Virus record (IMG/VR): IMGVR_UViG_3300031240_000017
Location: 1-43,899 of that record
Length of the DNA stretch: 43,899 nt
Strand: one strand, 5' to 3'
From: a virus
The position numbers were made by a program, and so were the translations under genes. The notes beneath the pieces were generated by a model that made no database searches, was not told the DNA's origin, and saw nothing but the letters and a program-made list of their open reading frames with translations. Positions 26,249 to 32,170 of the stretch are shown here, in pieces; the first letter of the stretch is position 1; each line of letters begins with the position of its first letter.

Positions 26249-26536
26249 GTGCCTAGAAAAGCATTAGACCCTGGAGACAAATTTCTTGATGCCGTGCAAG
26301 CGGCCGAGTTGATTGGCTTTAGCCGAAATACTTTTATAAAGATGGTCATGGAAGGAGAATTTCCCGTTCCTTATATGAAGATCGGGAACAAATACCGCTT
26401 CAGAAGAAAGGACATGGAGGCTGTCATCGATACCTTGACTGTAAATGGAAGCTTCGATCCTTCATTGACGATAAAGCCTCCGGTTGTATCGGAAGAAGAA
26501 GCTGACGAGATTTTGGGCACCGATGAAGACGATTAA
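26249..26536 (+). CDS. Excisionase-like HTH DNA-binding protein
   Basis: 95 residues from GTG 26249; the ribosome site is poor and the start could be later. Residues 14-60 fit the short winged-helix (excisionase/HTH_17, MerR-like) family: DAVQAAELIGFSRNTFIKMV, then EGEFPVPYMKIGNKYRFRRK, then DMEAVID. The AAELIG-SRNT helix pair is the DNA-reading part and the K-G-KYRFRRKD stretch is the wing. The tail (30 residues) is acidic. Such proteins act as excisionase or as transcription regulators; it begins the early-type gene block, far from the integrase. Confidence 0.7.
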   Translation: MPRKALDPGDKFLDAVQAAELIGFSRNTFIKMVMEGEFPVPYMKIGNKYRFRRKDMEAVIDTLTVNGSFDPSLTIKPPVVSEEEADEILGTDEDD

Positions 26537-26771
26537 TTGGGCGTGGACGCGGAGAGAAGAACCCGAACTCATTCGCGATACTTATCCTCTCGTTATAGCG
26601 CAGTGTGTTTTTTTGCTTCCCGGCGAATTGTTTCTCTTTCGAAACACCGCAGAAGAAGCTGACTGGACAAGACGATATCCAGACCCGAAGAAAAGAAAAG
26701 TAGCCAGATTGGCCGAACGTTTTAGATCAGCAGGAATGAAAGTCGAGGACAGCACAGAAAATGCCCAATGA
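26523..26771 (+). CDS. Small hypothetical protein
   Basis: 82 residues from ATG 26523, overlapping the HTH gene by 14 bases. The sequence has a Trp/Arg-rich start (MKTINWAWTRREEPEL), one hydrophobic patch (LVIAQCVFLLPGELFLF) and a basic middle (RRYPDPKKRKVARLAERF). It overlaps the next gene by 11 bases. I do not recognise it; the overlap pattern with neighbours supports that it is translated. Confidence 0.45.
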   Translation: MKTINWAWTRREEPELIRDTYPLVIAQCVFLLPGELFLFRNTAEEADWTRRYPDPKKRKVARLAERFRSAGMKVEDSTENAQ

Positions 26772-27024
26772 ATCACCGATGCTCTCAGACGCCATAACAA
26801 ATGCGACCGTTACTTTGACCGAGCGGCAATGGTCGACGGTTGTATCGGCTCTTCGTTTTTACACAGGGCTGCTGGTGAATCCTGAGAACAAAAGCGACTT
26901 CGCTGCGGTTGCCGACATTGATCCATCTTCGCTTTATCGATCGCTTTGCATTCAACTTGGATTGGTCAACGAAGACAGCAATATCAAATTGAAAGACCCA
27001 TACACCGGAGATGTTATCGAATGA
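26761..27024 (+). CDS. Small hypothetical protein
   Basis: 87 residues. The N-terminal half has VTLTERQWSTVVSALRFYTG, a helix often seen in small phage proteins that begin a domain of unknown function; the C-terminal part is mixed (SSLYRSLCIQLGL). The TGA at 27022-27024 overlaps the start of the next small gene as ATGA, so translation of the two is probably coupled. No function assigned. Confidence 0.45.
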   Translation: MPNESPMLSDAITNATVTLTERQWSTVVSALRFYTGLLVNPENKSDFAAVADIDPSSLYRSLCIQLGLVNEDSNIKLKDPYTGDVIE

Positions 27025-27113
27025 TCGAAGCAGCTTTGATGGTACTTGCGGCGTTTGCAATCTCAGCAATATCGCAGTGGTTTTACGAGAATTTTGAAGA
27101 GGGACAAGACTGA
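27021..27113 (+). CDS. 30-residue single-span membrane peptide
   Basis: ATG 27021 to TGA 27113. The peptide starts MIEAALMVLAAFAISAISQW and ends with an acidic tail (FEEGQD), a typical one-helix membrane peptide with the acidic end after the span. It overlaps the gene before it (ATGA) and the gene after it (TGATG), so it fills exactly the space between two overlapping genes, which supports it as real. Possible roles include a small membrane regulator or spanin-like piece; nothing in it decides. Confidence 0.4.
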   Translation: MIEAALMVLAAFAISAISQWFYENFEEGQD

Positions 27114-27445
27114 TGGGAGTAGCTAGAGAATACGAAGTACGGCGACTCGTTCAAGACGAATGCGCCAAATACATAAACGGCGACAAGCACCATAAGATCG
27201 TCACGCCTGGTCAAAAATTGATTGCACTCGGAGCGACGATAAACAAACTCGGCACAATTATTAGTCATCAAAGAAGAACCATTCGAGCACAAAGAGAAAC
27301 GATCAGAGGGCTTGAATTGGCTATATCAAAAGACCCTGATTATCTCCGCATTTTTGAGCAGAATCGTGGGCAAATGGCTGAATTCATAAAAGCTTTTGTC
27401 GAGTGCAAAATACCAGAGCCGCCGGAACCCAAAGAAACAACATGA
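27113..27445 (+). CDS. Coiled-coil hypothetical protein
   Basis: 110 residues; the start overlaps the preceding stop. The region from about 40 to 95 is a predicted coiled coil rich in Arg, Ile and Gln (INKLGTIISHQRRTIRAQRE, TIRGLELAISKD). The end is proline-rich (KIPEPPEPKETT). It overlaps the next gene by ATGA. Small proteins of this sort are common in the early block of phages and are usually of unknown function. Confidence 0.45.
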   Translation: MGVAREYEVRRLVQDECAKYINGDKHHKIVTPGQKLIALGATINKLGTIISHQRRTIRAQRETIRGLELAISKDPDYLRIFEQNRGQMAEFIKAFVECKIPEPPEPKETT

Positions 27446-27756
27446 CCTTCAAATTTACGCCGCATACAAATCCGCCGAAGAAAGGCGACATTTTTCACAT
27501 CGTTCAAACCTTCGCCGGCAAAACGACAATTGAACACGCGACTGTCAAAACCGTGCATATGAGCAAATTCCTCTGCATGAGAAGGTTTGCAGGACGCACC
27601 TCGCAAATCGGCTTTTACAAAGATCCGAATGCGGATGGAAGCCACACAATAAGCGGCGGAATCCCTTACGTTTCAAATGCGCGCGCATGGCCCGACAGCA
27701 AAAAGGAAATGGCATTGGCCGAGTTTTACAGAAGAGGTGGAAAAGACAATGCCTGA
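27442..27756 (+). CDS. Hypothetical protein
   Basis: 104 residues from ATG 27442 with a four-base ATGA overlap of the previous gene. Basic, mixed alpha/beta, with HTNPPKKGDIFHIVQTFAG and a hydrophilic C-terminus (EFYRRGGKDNA). No recognised motif and no membrane segment. A longer frame reaching 27403 exists but would overlap deeper and lacks a ribosome site. Confidence 0.45.
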   Translation: MTFKFTPHTNPPKKGDIFHIVQTFAGKTTIEHATVKTVHMSKFLCMRRFAGRTSQIGFYKDPNADGSHTISGGIPYVSNARAWPDSKKEMALAEFYRRGGKDNA

Positions 27757-27946
27757 TTTTGTCGTTTACCGAACCAGAACAATCAAAGAATGCGCCAATG
27801 TAAACGCTTCGGACGAGGATGAGGCCGAAGAGAAAGCTGATGATCTTGGTGATGAAAGCTGGGCAGAGCAAGACGAAGATGTCCGTATAGACAGGGTTTT
27901 TCTAGCCGATGAACATGAAGCGGAAAGAGATTTTGACTGTGAATGA
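27749..27946 (+). CDS. Very acidic small protein
   Basis: 65 residues from ATG 27749 with GAGGTGG a dozen bases upstream. About a third of residues are Asp or Glu, concentrated from position 21 on (ASDEDEAEEKADDLGDESWA). Small acidic phage proteins sometimes mimic DNA and block nucleases or restriction enzymes; that is only a possibility here. It overlaps the helicase gene by 38 bases, which is larger than usual. Confidence 0.45.
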   Translation: MPDFVVYRTRTIKECANVNASDEDEAEEKADDLGDESWAEQDEDVRIDRVFLADEHEAERDFDCE

Positions 27947-29153
27947 ACTTGAAACAAAACAAACCGAGTTAACCGACGAGCAAAAAGCCGCAGTCGAGTA
28001 CATTCGCGCCAATGCATGGAAAGGGCTTGTTGCTTTGGCGGGTCCGGCTGGAAGTGGAAAAACTACGGTCATTAAAAGTCTCGTAGATGTGCTTAGGCAG
28101 CCGGTCTTGGCGAGTGCCATGACAAATAAGGCCGCTTGCGTTTTAAGAAAAAAGGGTATCGATGCCGTTACTTTCCATCAAGCTTGCATGGCGCCAATCT
28201 TCAAACCGCCACTCCATGATATTGCGCGTTTTCTCAATGAAGCTGACGAGAAGAAAGTTAAATACCCCGAAGAGTTGAAGGCTGAATATTCAGAAGAGGA
28301 ATTATTCAAAGCTCTTTTGGCGACTCGCAGAACGGGCATCAACTCTGGAATGCGGGCGCTCGGAATCACGAATATTTTTTCGTATATTTCGGGATGGATT
28401 GCCGCTGGAAAGAAAGAGGGAACGCTTATTGTCGACGAAGCTTCGATGCTCGGCGACAGAGAGCTAGAGATTGCGCAAGAAGTATTCGACTGTGTAATCT
28501 TGATCGGAGATACGCACCAGCTGCCACCCGTCAAGAGTTCTCCCGTCTTCTGGGAAGTTGAAAATCGTATTGAATTGACAAAGATTCACCGCCAGGCCGA
28601 AGGTTCGCAGCCTCTTCAGATCGCAACGAAAATCAGAATGGGGCAAATGGTGCCGATGTCGCCACGCAAGAACATTGATTATGAATTGTGCAAAGCTGGT
28701 ATGCCGGTAATTTGCTGGAAAAATGTGACGAGAACCAGGCTAACCAACGAGATCCGAAAAGCGCTTGGCTATGAGGGCTTACCGCCACAAGAAGGCGAGT
28801 ATTTGATTTGTCGAAACACGCAGGATAAAGACGCGAAGCTTCGAGGACTTTTCAATAATTCAATTTGGCGAGTCGTAAATTCAATCGACTGGGTCTGCAC
28901 CTTGGAGAGTGATGACGGCGAAATCCTGAACGGTGAGCACGTCTTTGATGAAGACGCTCAAGTCGGAGATGGAGTTCCGTATCGGTTTGCTTATTGTCTA
29001 ACAGCTCATTCGAGCCAGGGTTCGGAGTGGGAAAGCATCCAAATTCACGCGCCGGACGCGTCGGCTGTGCTGAATTTCAAGAAAGACGAAGGCGCAAAAT
29101 GGCTTTATACCGCCGTTACACGAGCAAAGGGGGAATTGCGATGGGTAATTTAG
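27909..29153 (+). CDS. Superfamily 1 DNA helicase, Dda/RecD2-like
   Basis: 414 residues. Walker A at 45-53 (GPAGSGKTT), Walker B near 175 (VDEASM), motif III GDTHQLPP near 200, the LTAHSSQGSEW motif near 365 and a final TAVTRAK motif near 405 are all present, an SF1B set as in T4 Dda and RecD2. These enzymes unwind DNA 5'-3' with ATP hydrolysis and help start replication or recombination. The first residues (NMKRKEILTVNELETKQTELTDEQ) precede the family's TDEQ motif. It is the clearest replication enzyme of the window; no primase or polymerase accompanies it. Confidence 0.85.
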   Translation: MNMKRKEILTVNELETKQTELTDEQKAAVEYIRANAWKGLVALAGPAGSGKTTVIKSLVDVLRQPVLASAMTNKAACVLRKKGIDAVTFHQACMAPIFKPPLHDIARFLNEADEKKVKYPEELKAEYSEEELFKALLATRRTGINSGMRALGITNIFSYISGWIAAGKKEGTLIVDEASMLGDRELEIAQEVFDCVILIGDTHQLPPVKSSPVFWEVENRIELTKIHRQAEGSQPLQIATKIRMGQMVPMSPRKNIDYELCKAGMPVICWKNVTRTRLTNEIRKALGYEGLPPQEGEYLICRNTQDKDAKLRGLFNNSIWRVVNSIDWVCTLESDDGEILNGEHVFDEDAQVGDGVPYRFAYCLTAHSSQGSEWESIQIHAPDASAVLNFKKDEGAKWLYTAVTRAKGELRWVI

Positions 29154-29317
29154 AATCCGAAAATCATCGTTTGACCTGTCTCGTTTGCATCGAAACCGGA
29201 AGCTGCAAAACCCGACGGGAGATTGAGGCGGAAGAGGGAACGCGGTCGGTAGTTGTCGCCTATTGCGGCGATGAGCATCAAATGCAAGCACTTCGCAAAA
29301 TTTGGGAGAACGAATAA
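29141..29317 (+). CDS. Small cysteine-containing hypothetical protein
   Basis: 58 residues from ATG 29141, preceded by AAAGGGGG; overlaps the helicase end by 13 bases. Three Cys residues in LVCIETGSCK and AYCGDEH suggest a small metal-binding or disulfide fold, though a four-ligand set is uncertain. The stop overlaps the next ATG as TAATG. Function unknown. Confidence 0.45.
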   Translation: MGNLESENHRLTCLVCIETGSCKTRREIEAEEGTRSVVVAYCGDEHQMQALRKIWENE

Positions 29318-29649
29318 TGTGGGCAGGTCCAGGAATGCCGGGGTGTGAAGGCGTTGAAACTCAAGAACAGAAGCCGCTCTCCTTGCGATTGAGAATTGCC
29401 GCTCAATATTTTGCCGAATGTTATTTTGGCAAATTATATGATGCGACCACAGAGCATCGCATGAAGACTGAGGCGGCTGTTAAGGTCTTCGAGAAACTAC
29501 TTAAAGAGGTCGAAGATATTCAGGAGAAAAACAATCGACGCCTTCAAATGCTGATGCGAATTCGCAATATCGCATATGAAAAGCATCAGCCGGATCGGTG
29601 GGCTATCTATGATGTTCGCGCTGAATTTAGGGGCTCGACTCCGTTATGA
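29317..29649 (+). CDS. Hypothetical alpha-helical protein
   Basis: 110 residues from ATG 29317, overlapping the previous stop. The middle is helical (SLRLRIAAQYFAECYFGKLY, KVFEKLLKEVEDIQEKNNRR). No signal or membrane segment. It overlaps the next gene by four bases. No family recognised; likely a cytoplasmic early protein. Confidence 0.45.
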   Translation: MWAGPGMPGCEGVETQEQKPLSLRLRIAAQYFAECYFGKLYDATTEHRMKTEAAVKVFEKLLKEVEDIQEKNNRRLQMLMRIRNIAYEKHQPDRWAIYDVRAEFRGSTPL

Positions 29650-29846
29650 AGTGGCTCAAAAAACTCCTTAACGCTGGTTATCGCGTCGACACCCTCCCAA
29701 ATCAAAACGGTGATGGGCGGTTTATTGTGAGAGTTTGGCTCTATTTTGGGCCAGATATTATGAATCGGAAAGTCGTTTTCGACGACTGCGAATGGGATGT
29801 TGAATCAATGTATCAAGCGGCTTGTCAGAGGCTGGGGGTTAAGTGA
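29646..29846 (+). CDS. Small hypothetical protein
   Basis: 66 residues, ATGA overlap with the preceding gene. Compact alpha/beta composition (KKLLNAGYRVDTLP, FIVRVWLYFGPD, VVFDDCEWD). It precedes the methylase, whose GTG start overlaps its TGA. Unknown function; the unbroken overlap chain supports translation. Confidence 0.45.
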   Translation: MKWLKKLLNAGYRVDTLPNQNGDGRFIVRVWLYFGPDIMNRKVVFDDCEWDVESMYQAACQRLGVK

Positions 29847-30649
29847 AATACAGAAGTTGCATCCGATACCCCGGAGGCAAACAACGGCACTTAAAATACC
29901 TAGTCCCTTTGATGCCCAAAGGAGTCTTTGAGATGCGTGACGTTCTGTGCGGTGGAGCTTCGGTTTCACTAGCAGCGGCAAAAGAAGGCATCGCCAAACG
30001 TTACTGGCTCAACGACCTTTTCTATCCGGTTTTCAATTTCTGGCATATCGTGAGCAGACTCGGGCAAGAGCTTGTGAACGAAGTTTTCTTCATTCACGAA
30101 TTGACTGACGAAAAACTGAGGGAAAGAGTCTTAGAAGGCAAAGAAAGACTACTCGCAAACAAGCCATACGACTCACTTCTTATGGCAACTGATTTCTTTA
30201 TCCTCAATCGCTGCAGCTTTTCAGGTTCAACTCTTTGCGGCGGATTGAAAGGAAAGATTCGCGAACGTTTCAACCTAAGCAACATCACCCGAATTCTCGA
30301 TTGCTATGTCGTTATGAAGGATTTCGGATTCACGGGCGTCGACTTTTCAACAGTTATTCAAAAGGGTGGCACGGAATCTTTCCTGTTTTGCGATCCGCCA
30401 TATATCTCCGCTTCCAAGCTTTACGGCAATGGTGGTGATCTACACGACGACTTCGATCACCTTAAACTAGCGGAGTTGCTTCACGAAACCGATCACAAAT
30501 TCATGTTGACCTATGACGATCATTATCTGATTCGGCGCTGGTATGGCGGATTCAACATCCGCGAACTTGGCGTCACAAACTCAATGGACAACTGCGGAAA
30601 GAGCGGGAAGCCGAAGAGAGTAAAGGAATTGGTAATTACGAATTACTGA
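29843..30649 (+). CDS. DNA adenine methylase (Dam-like, N6-adenine)
   Basis: 268 residues, GTG start with GGGGG upstream. Motif I region YPGGKQ near 9-14 with CGGASVSLAAAK (39-50) binds S-adenosylmethionine; the catalytic DPPY lies near 183-186; LNRCSFSG (130s) and YDDH (about 233) are further family features. Together they match the D12 class (alpha group) of adenine methylases that modify GATC or similar sites. In phages these protect DNA from host restriction or time gene expression. Target recognition cannot be told from sequence. Its neighbours are early-type genes. Confidence 0.85.
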   Translation: MKYRSCIRYPGGKQRHLKYLVPLMPKGVFEMRDVLCGGASVSLAAAKEGIAKRYWLNDLFYPVFNFWHIVSRLGQELVNEVFFIHELTDEKLRERVLEGKERLLANKPYDSLLMATDFFILNRCSFSGSTLCGGLKGKIRERFNLSNITRILDCYVVMKDFGFTGVDFSTVIQKGGTESFLFCDPPYISASKLYGNGGDLHDDFDHLKLAELLHETDHKFMLTYDDHYLIRRWYGGFNIRELGVTNSMDNCGKSGKPKRVKELVITNY

Positions 30650-30694
30650 TGGAACGAACGATTGTTAGAAACCCAAACTGAAGGAAAAACTAAA

Positions 30695-31444
30695 ATGTCA
30701 ATAAAACAACTAAACCAATTGATCGCTCTGGAAAAAGGCGTAAAGCAACGGACATACAAAGAGATTGACGCAGCATATGACTTGCTGCGAAAACCGGAAG
30801 TACTCAATGGATTTGCAAAGGAATACCAGCCGCTTGAGGAAAACGGACAAAGCTTGCCGTCCGAATCGAAGAAAGTTCAGATAACGTCCGGTGAACTCTT
30901 TGAAATTATCAAAGATCAGATGATCGAATACCTCAATATTGAAACCAGCAAGGATTTTACGAATGCTTCTGCAACCGGTGACATCATCGCCAATGGTGTC
31001 GAGATCCAAAAGGGCGTTCCGGTTACAACATTGCTGGCATTGGAGAAACAACTTCTTGATCTGAGAACCAGTATTGAAAAAGCTGTAACGCTTGATCCTT
31101 CGCAAGACTGGAAGTTCGACAAAGCTACTGGCTGCCAACGAACAGAACCGGTAAGAAAAGCTCGCACCAACAAGGTTCCAAAGGTAATTACGTTGGCACC
31201 CGCTACAGACAAGCACCCCGCCCAAACACAGCTCCTTCAAGAAGATGTGATCGCAGGCTATTGGGTGCAAACGGAAATTTCTGGAGCACTTGAAGCACCG
31301 ACAAAACGCAACTACATTGAAAGAGTGAATGATCTTCTTGATGCAGTGAAAGCCGCACGGGAACAAGCAAACAGCACGGAAATTAAAAGGTTCGAATTCG
31401 CTGAGAAGATGTTGAATTACGTCTTCGCTGGTGATAAAGTCTAA
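30695..31444 (+). CDS. Unknown protein beside the tRNA-like cluster
   Basis: 249 residues from ATG 30695, with AAGGAAAA 10-18 bases before it; an upstream in-frame TTG (30662) lacks a better ribosome site. The start IKQLNQLIALEKGVKQRTYK leads through EYQPLEENGQSLPSESKKVQ, a central segment VPVTTLLALEKQLLDLRTS, a KATGCQRTEPVRKARTNKVP stretch and KHPAQTQLLQEDVIAGYW. I remember similar proteins in other phage and bacterial genomes (a DUF7873-like group) but no function. No catalytic motif is evident. The stop lies 44 bases before the first permuted tRNA half, so it may be co-transcribed with that cluster. Confidence 0.6.
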   Translation: MSIKQLNQLIALEKGVKQRTYKEIDAAYDLLRKPEVLNGFAKEYQPLEENGQSLPSESKKVQITSGELFEIIKDQMIEYLNIETSKDFTNASATGDIIANGVEIQKGVPVTTLLALEKQLLDLRTSIEKAVTLDPSQDWKFDKATGCQRTEPVRKARTNKVPKVITLAPATDKHPAQTQLLQEDVIAGYWVQTEISGALEAPTKRNYIERVNDLLDAVKAAREQANSTEIKRFEFAEKMLNYVFAGDKV

Positions 31445-31488
31445 GTACGGAAACGAAGTTCAAACTTAAATTCAAGATGAAAGCGAAG

Positions 31489-31561
31489 TCGGTTTGATGC
31501 AGGTGCGAATCCTGCTCGGGGCTCCAATATGCCCCGGTAGCCCAACAGTCGAGGCGACCGA
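31489..31561 (+). tRNA. Candidate circularly permuted tRNA gene 1
   Basis: The 3' half comes first: anticodon-stem strand TCGGT (31489-31493), variable TTGAT, T stem GCAGG/CCTGC around loop TGCGAAT (31504-31510), acceptor strand TCGGGGC (31516-31522), T, then CCA (31524-31526). After ATAT follows the 5' half: acceptor GCCCCGG (31531-31537), TA, D arm with GCC/GGC (31540-31555), G, anticodon strand ACCGA (31557-31561). Rejoined, the acceptor pairs 7/7 with one G-U, the anticodon stem 5/5, and a sixth pair C31562-G31488 is possible. No usable upstream 5' half exists. The anticodon loop would come from joining flanks, but no T33 is evident, so function and anticodon are open. Confidence 0.6.
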
Positions 31562-31574
31562 CGAGCAAAAAGAA

Positions 31575-31599
31575 AATCAACTTATTTCCTAAGTTGATT
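31575..31599 (+). other. Perfect 10-bp hairpin between the two permuted genes
   Basis: AATCAACTTA (31575-31584) and TAAGTTGATT (31590-31599) pair perfectly around TTTCC. It lies after 5' half 1 and before 3' half 2. It could separate the two RNAs for processing or be a recombination relic. It is not followed by a T run. Further small hairpins follow: GCT-GAA-AGC and GGTG/CACC around a seven-base loop (31611-31625). Confidence 0.7.
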
Positions 31600-31622
31600 G
31601 CTGAAAGCAAGGTGTCTCAAGC

Positions 31623-31725
31623 ACCACTGCAAATCACTGGAAGATTTCGGTTCAAATCCGAACTCGGGCGCCATGCCTGGGTAGCTTAATGGCAGAGCAT
31701 CCTTTCTTAGACCTAAAGCAGTGGT
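31623..31725 (+). tRNA. Candidate circularly permuted tRNA gene 2 with end-joining helix
   Basis: 3' half: GGA (31639-31641), AGAT, T stem TTCGG/CCGAA around TTCAAAT (31651-31657), acceptor CTCGGGC (31663-31669), G, CCA (31671-31673). One base later the 5' half begins: acceptor GCCTGGG (31675-31681), TA, D arm GCTT/GAGC (31684-31698), A, TCC (31700-31702). The acceptor pairs 7/7 including two G-U. Flanks pair too: ACCACTGC (31623-31630) with GCAGTGGT (31718-31725), an 8-bp helix holding both ends. Removing that helix after AAA (31717) and before GGA would give a continuous stem TCCTTT/AAAGGA with loop CTTAGACCT. Anticodon uncertain (TAG or AGA by different framing). Confidence 0.55.
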
Positions 31726-31762
31726 TTAAACGTCGTCACCACGCGAAGAAAACAGCATAAAA

Positions 31763-31829
31763 GCATATAGCTCAATAGTAGAGCGATTGACTTGTAATCA
31801 ATTTGTTCTGGGTGCGATTCCCAGTATGC
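31763..31829 (+). tRNA. tRNA-Thr(TGT)-like with five-pair acceptor stem
   Basis: Linear order. Acceptor GCATA (31763-31767) pairs with TATGC (31825-31829), only five pairs; the flanking bases (AA/AA) do not pair. TA, D arm GCTC-AATAGTA-GAGC, G, anticodon arm ATTGA-CTTGTAA-TCAAT (5 pairs, anticodon TGT at 31793-31795), variable TTGTT, T arm CTGGG-TGCGATT-CCCAG. Compared with ordinary phage tRNA-Thr, two bases are missing from each acceptor strand at matching places, no CCA is encoded, the D loop lacks the GG pair, and T-loop position 55 is G. It could be a decayed gene or an unusual but working tRNA. Confidence 0.6.
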
Positions 31830-31841
31830 AAAATAAATACC

Positions 31842-31874
31842 GGGGGCGTCTCAGGCTACGAGGCGCCTCCACCA
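31842..31874 (+). other. CCA-ended hairpin, tRNA minihelix-like
   Basis: GGGGGCG-TCTC (31842-31852) pairs with GAGG-CGCCTCC (31860-31870) around the seven-base loop AGGCTAC: 11 pairs including two G-U. It is followed by A and CCA (31871-31874). An acceptor stem plus T arm stacks into such a minihelix ending NCCA, although this loop lacks the T-loop consensus. It may be a tRNA remnant, a tRNA-like processing substrate, or a chance GC hairpin. No T run follows, so a terminator is unlikely. Confidence 0.45.
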
Positions 31875-31922
31875 TTTAGTAATTACTTTTGCCATAAACG
31901 ACTTCACGCGGTAACTTCTAGT

Positions 31923-31986
31923 CAGCCAAGCGTGGAGGGGCTCAGCCTCATAACCTGAGCCCGAGCGTTCGAATCGTCCTTGGTTG
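31923..31986 (+). tRNA. tRNA-like element with CAT anticodon and no D arm
   Basis: CAGCCAAG (31923-31930) pairs with CTTGGTTG (31979-31986), 8 pairs with one G-U. Then only eight bases (31931-31938) before a long stem GGCTCAG (31939-31945) with CTGAGCC (31955-31961) around CCTCATAAC, which holds CTCATAA with CAT at 31949-31951. A T-loop TTCGAAT (31968-31974) is flanked by GAGCG and CGTC, pairing if one G bulges. TCGA follows in place of NCCA. There is no room for a D arm. Possibly a degraded tRNA-Met or an armless variant. Confidence 0.4.
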
Positions 31987-32038
31987 TCGAGAAATCGGGT
32001 AGCGGTCCCAGCCGAGCCTGCACCGACTTAGTCAATAA

Positions 32039-32079
32039 AACACTTCATCGCCTGCACGGGATGAGGTGTTTTTGTTTTG
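32039..32079 (+). terminator. Strong rho-independent terminator ending the tRNA-like cluster
   Basis: AACACTTCATC (32039-32049) pairs with GATGAGGTGTT (32060-32070): 11 pairs with one G-U, ten-base loop, followed by TTTGTTTTG. It ends the transcript of the tRNA-like region and insulates the appendage genes that follow. Between 31987 and 32038 lies a GC-rich piece with TCGG/CCGA and GGG/CCC pairings (CGGGTAGCGGTCCCAGCC), which may be another 5' tRNA half but for which I find no partner. Confidence 0.85.
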
Positions 32080-32170
32080 CGGCGAAAAACTTACTTTTGC
32101 AATCCTCCTGGGCCCAAAACAAAATCAAATTACCCCCCAAACCGAAAGACGTTATTGCAGGTAAGAGATT

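Noticed and set aside
26484-26522. Upstream extension of the small gene at 26523
   Set aside because: It would overlap the HTH gene by over 50 bases with no ribosome site; the ATG at 26523 fits the local overlap pattern.
31531-31673. One long linear tRNA with an insertion (5' half 1 with 3' half 2)
   Set aside because: The acceptor would have a C-C mismatch, no partner for ACCGA exists in that order, and the length would be about 143 bases. The permuted pairing is better in both stems.
31842-31874. Rho-independent terminator
   Set aside because: The hairpin is strong but followed by CCATTTAGTAATTAC without a T run.
31445-32038. tmRNA or group I intron
   Set aside because: No tag-peptide frame with stop, no intron core elements seen; spacing is too short for either.
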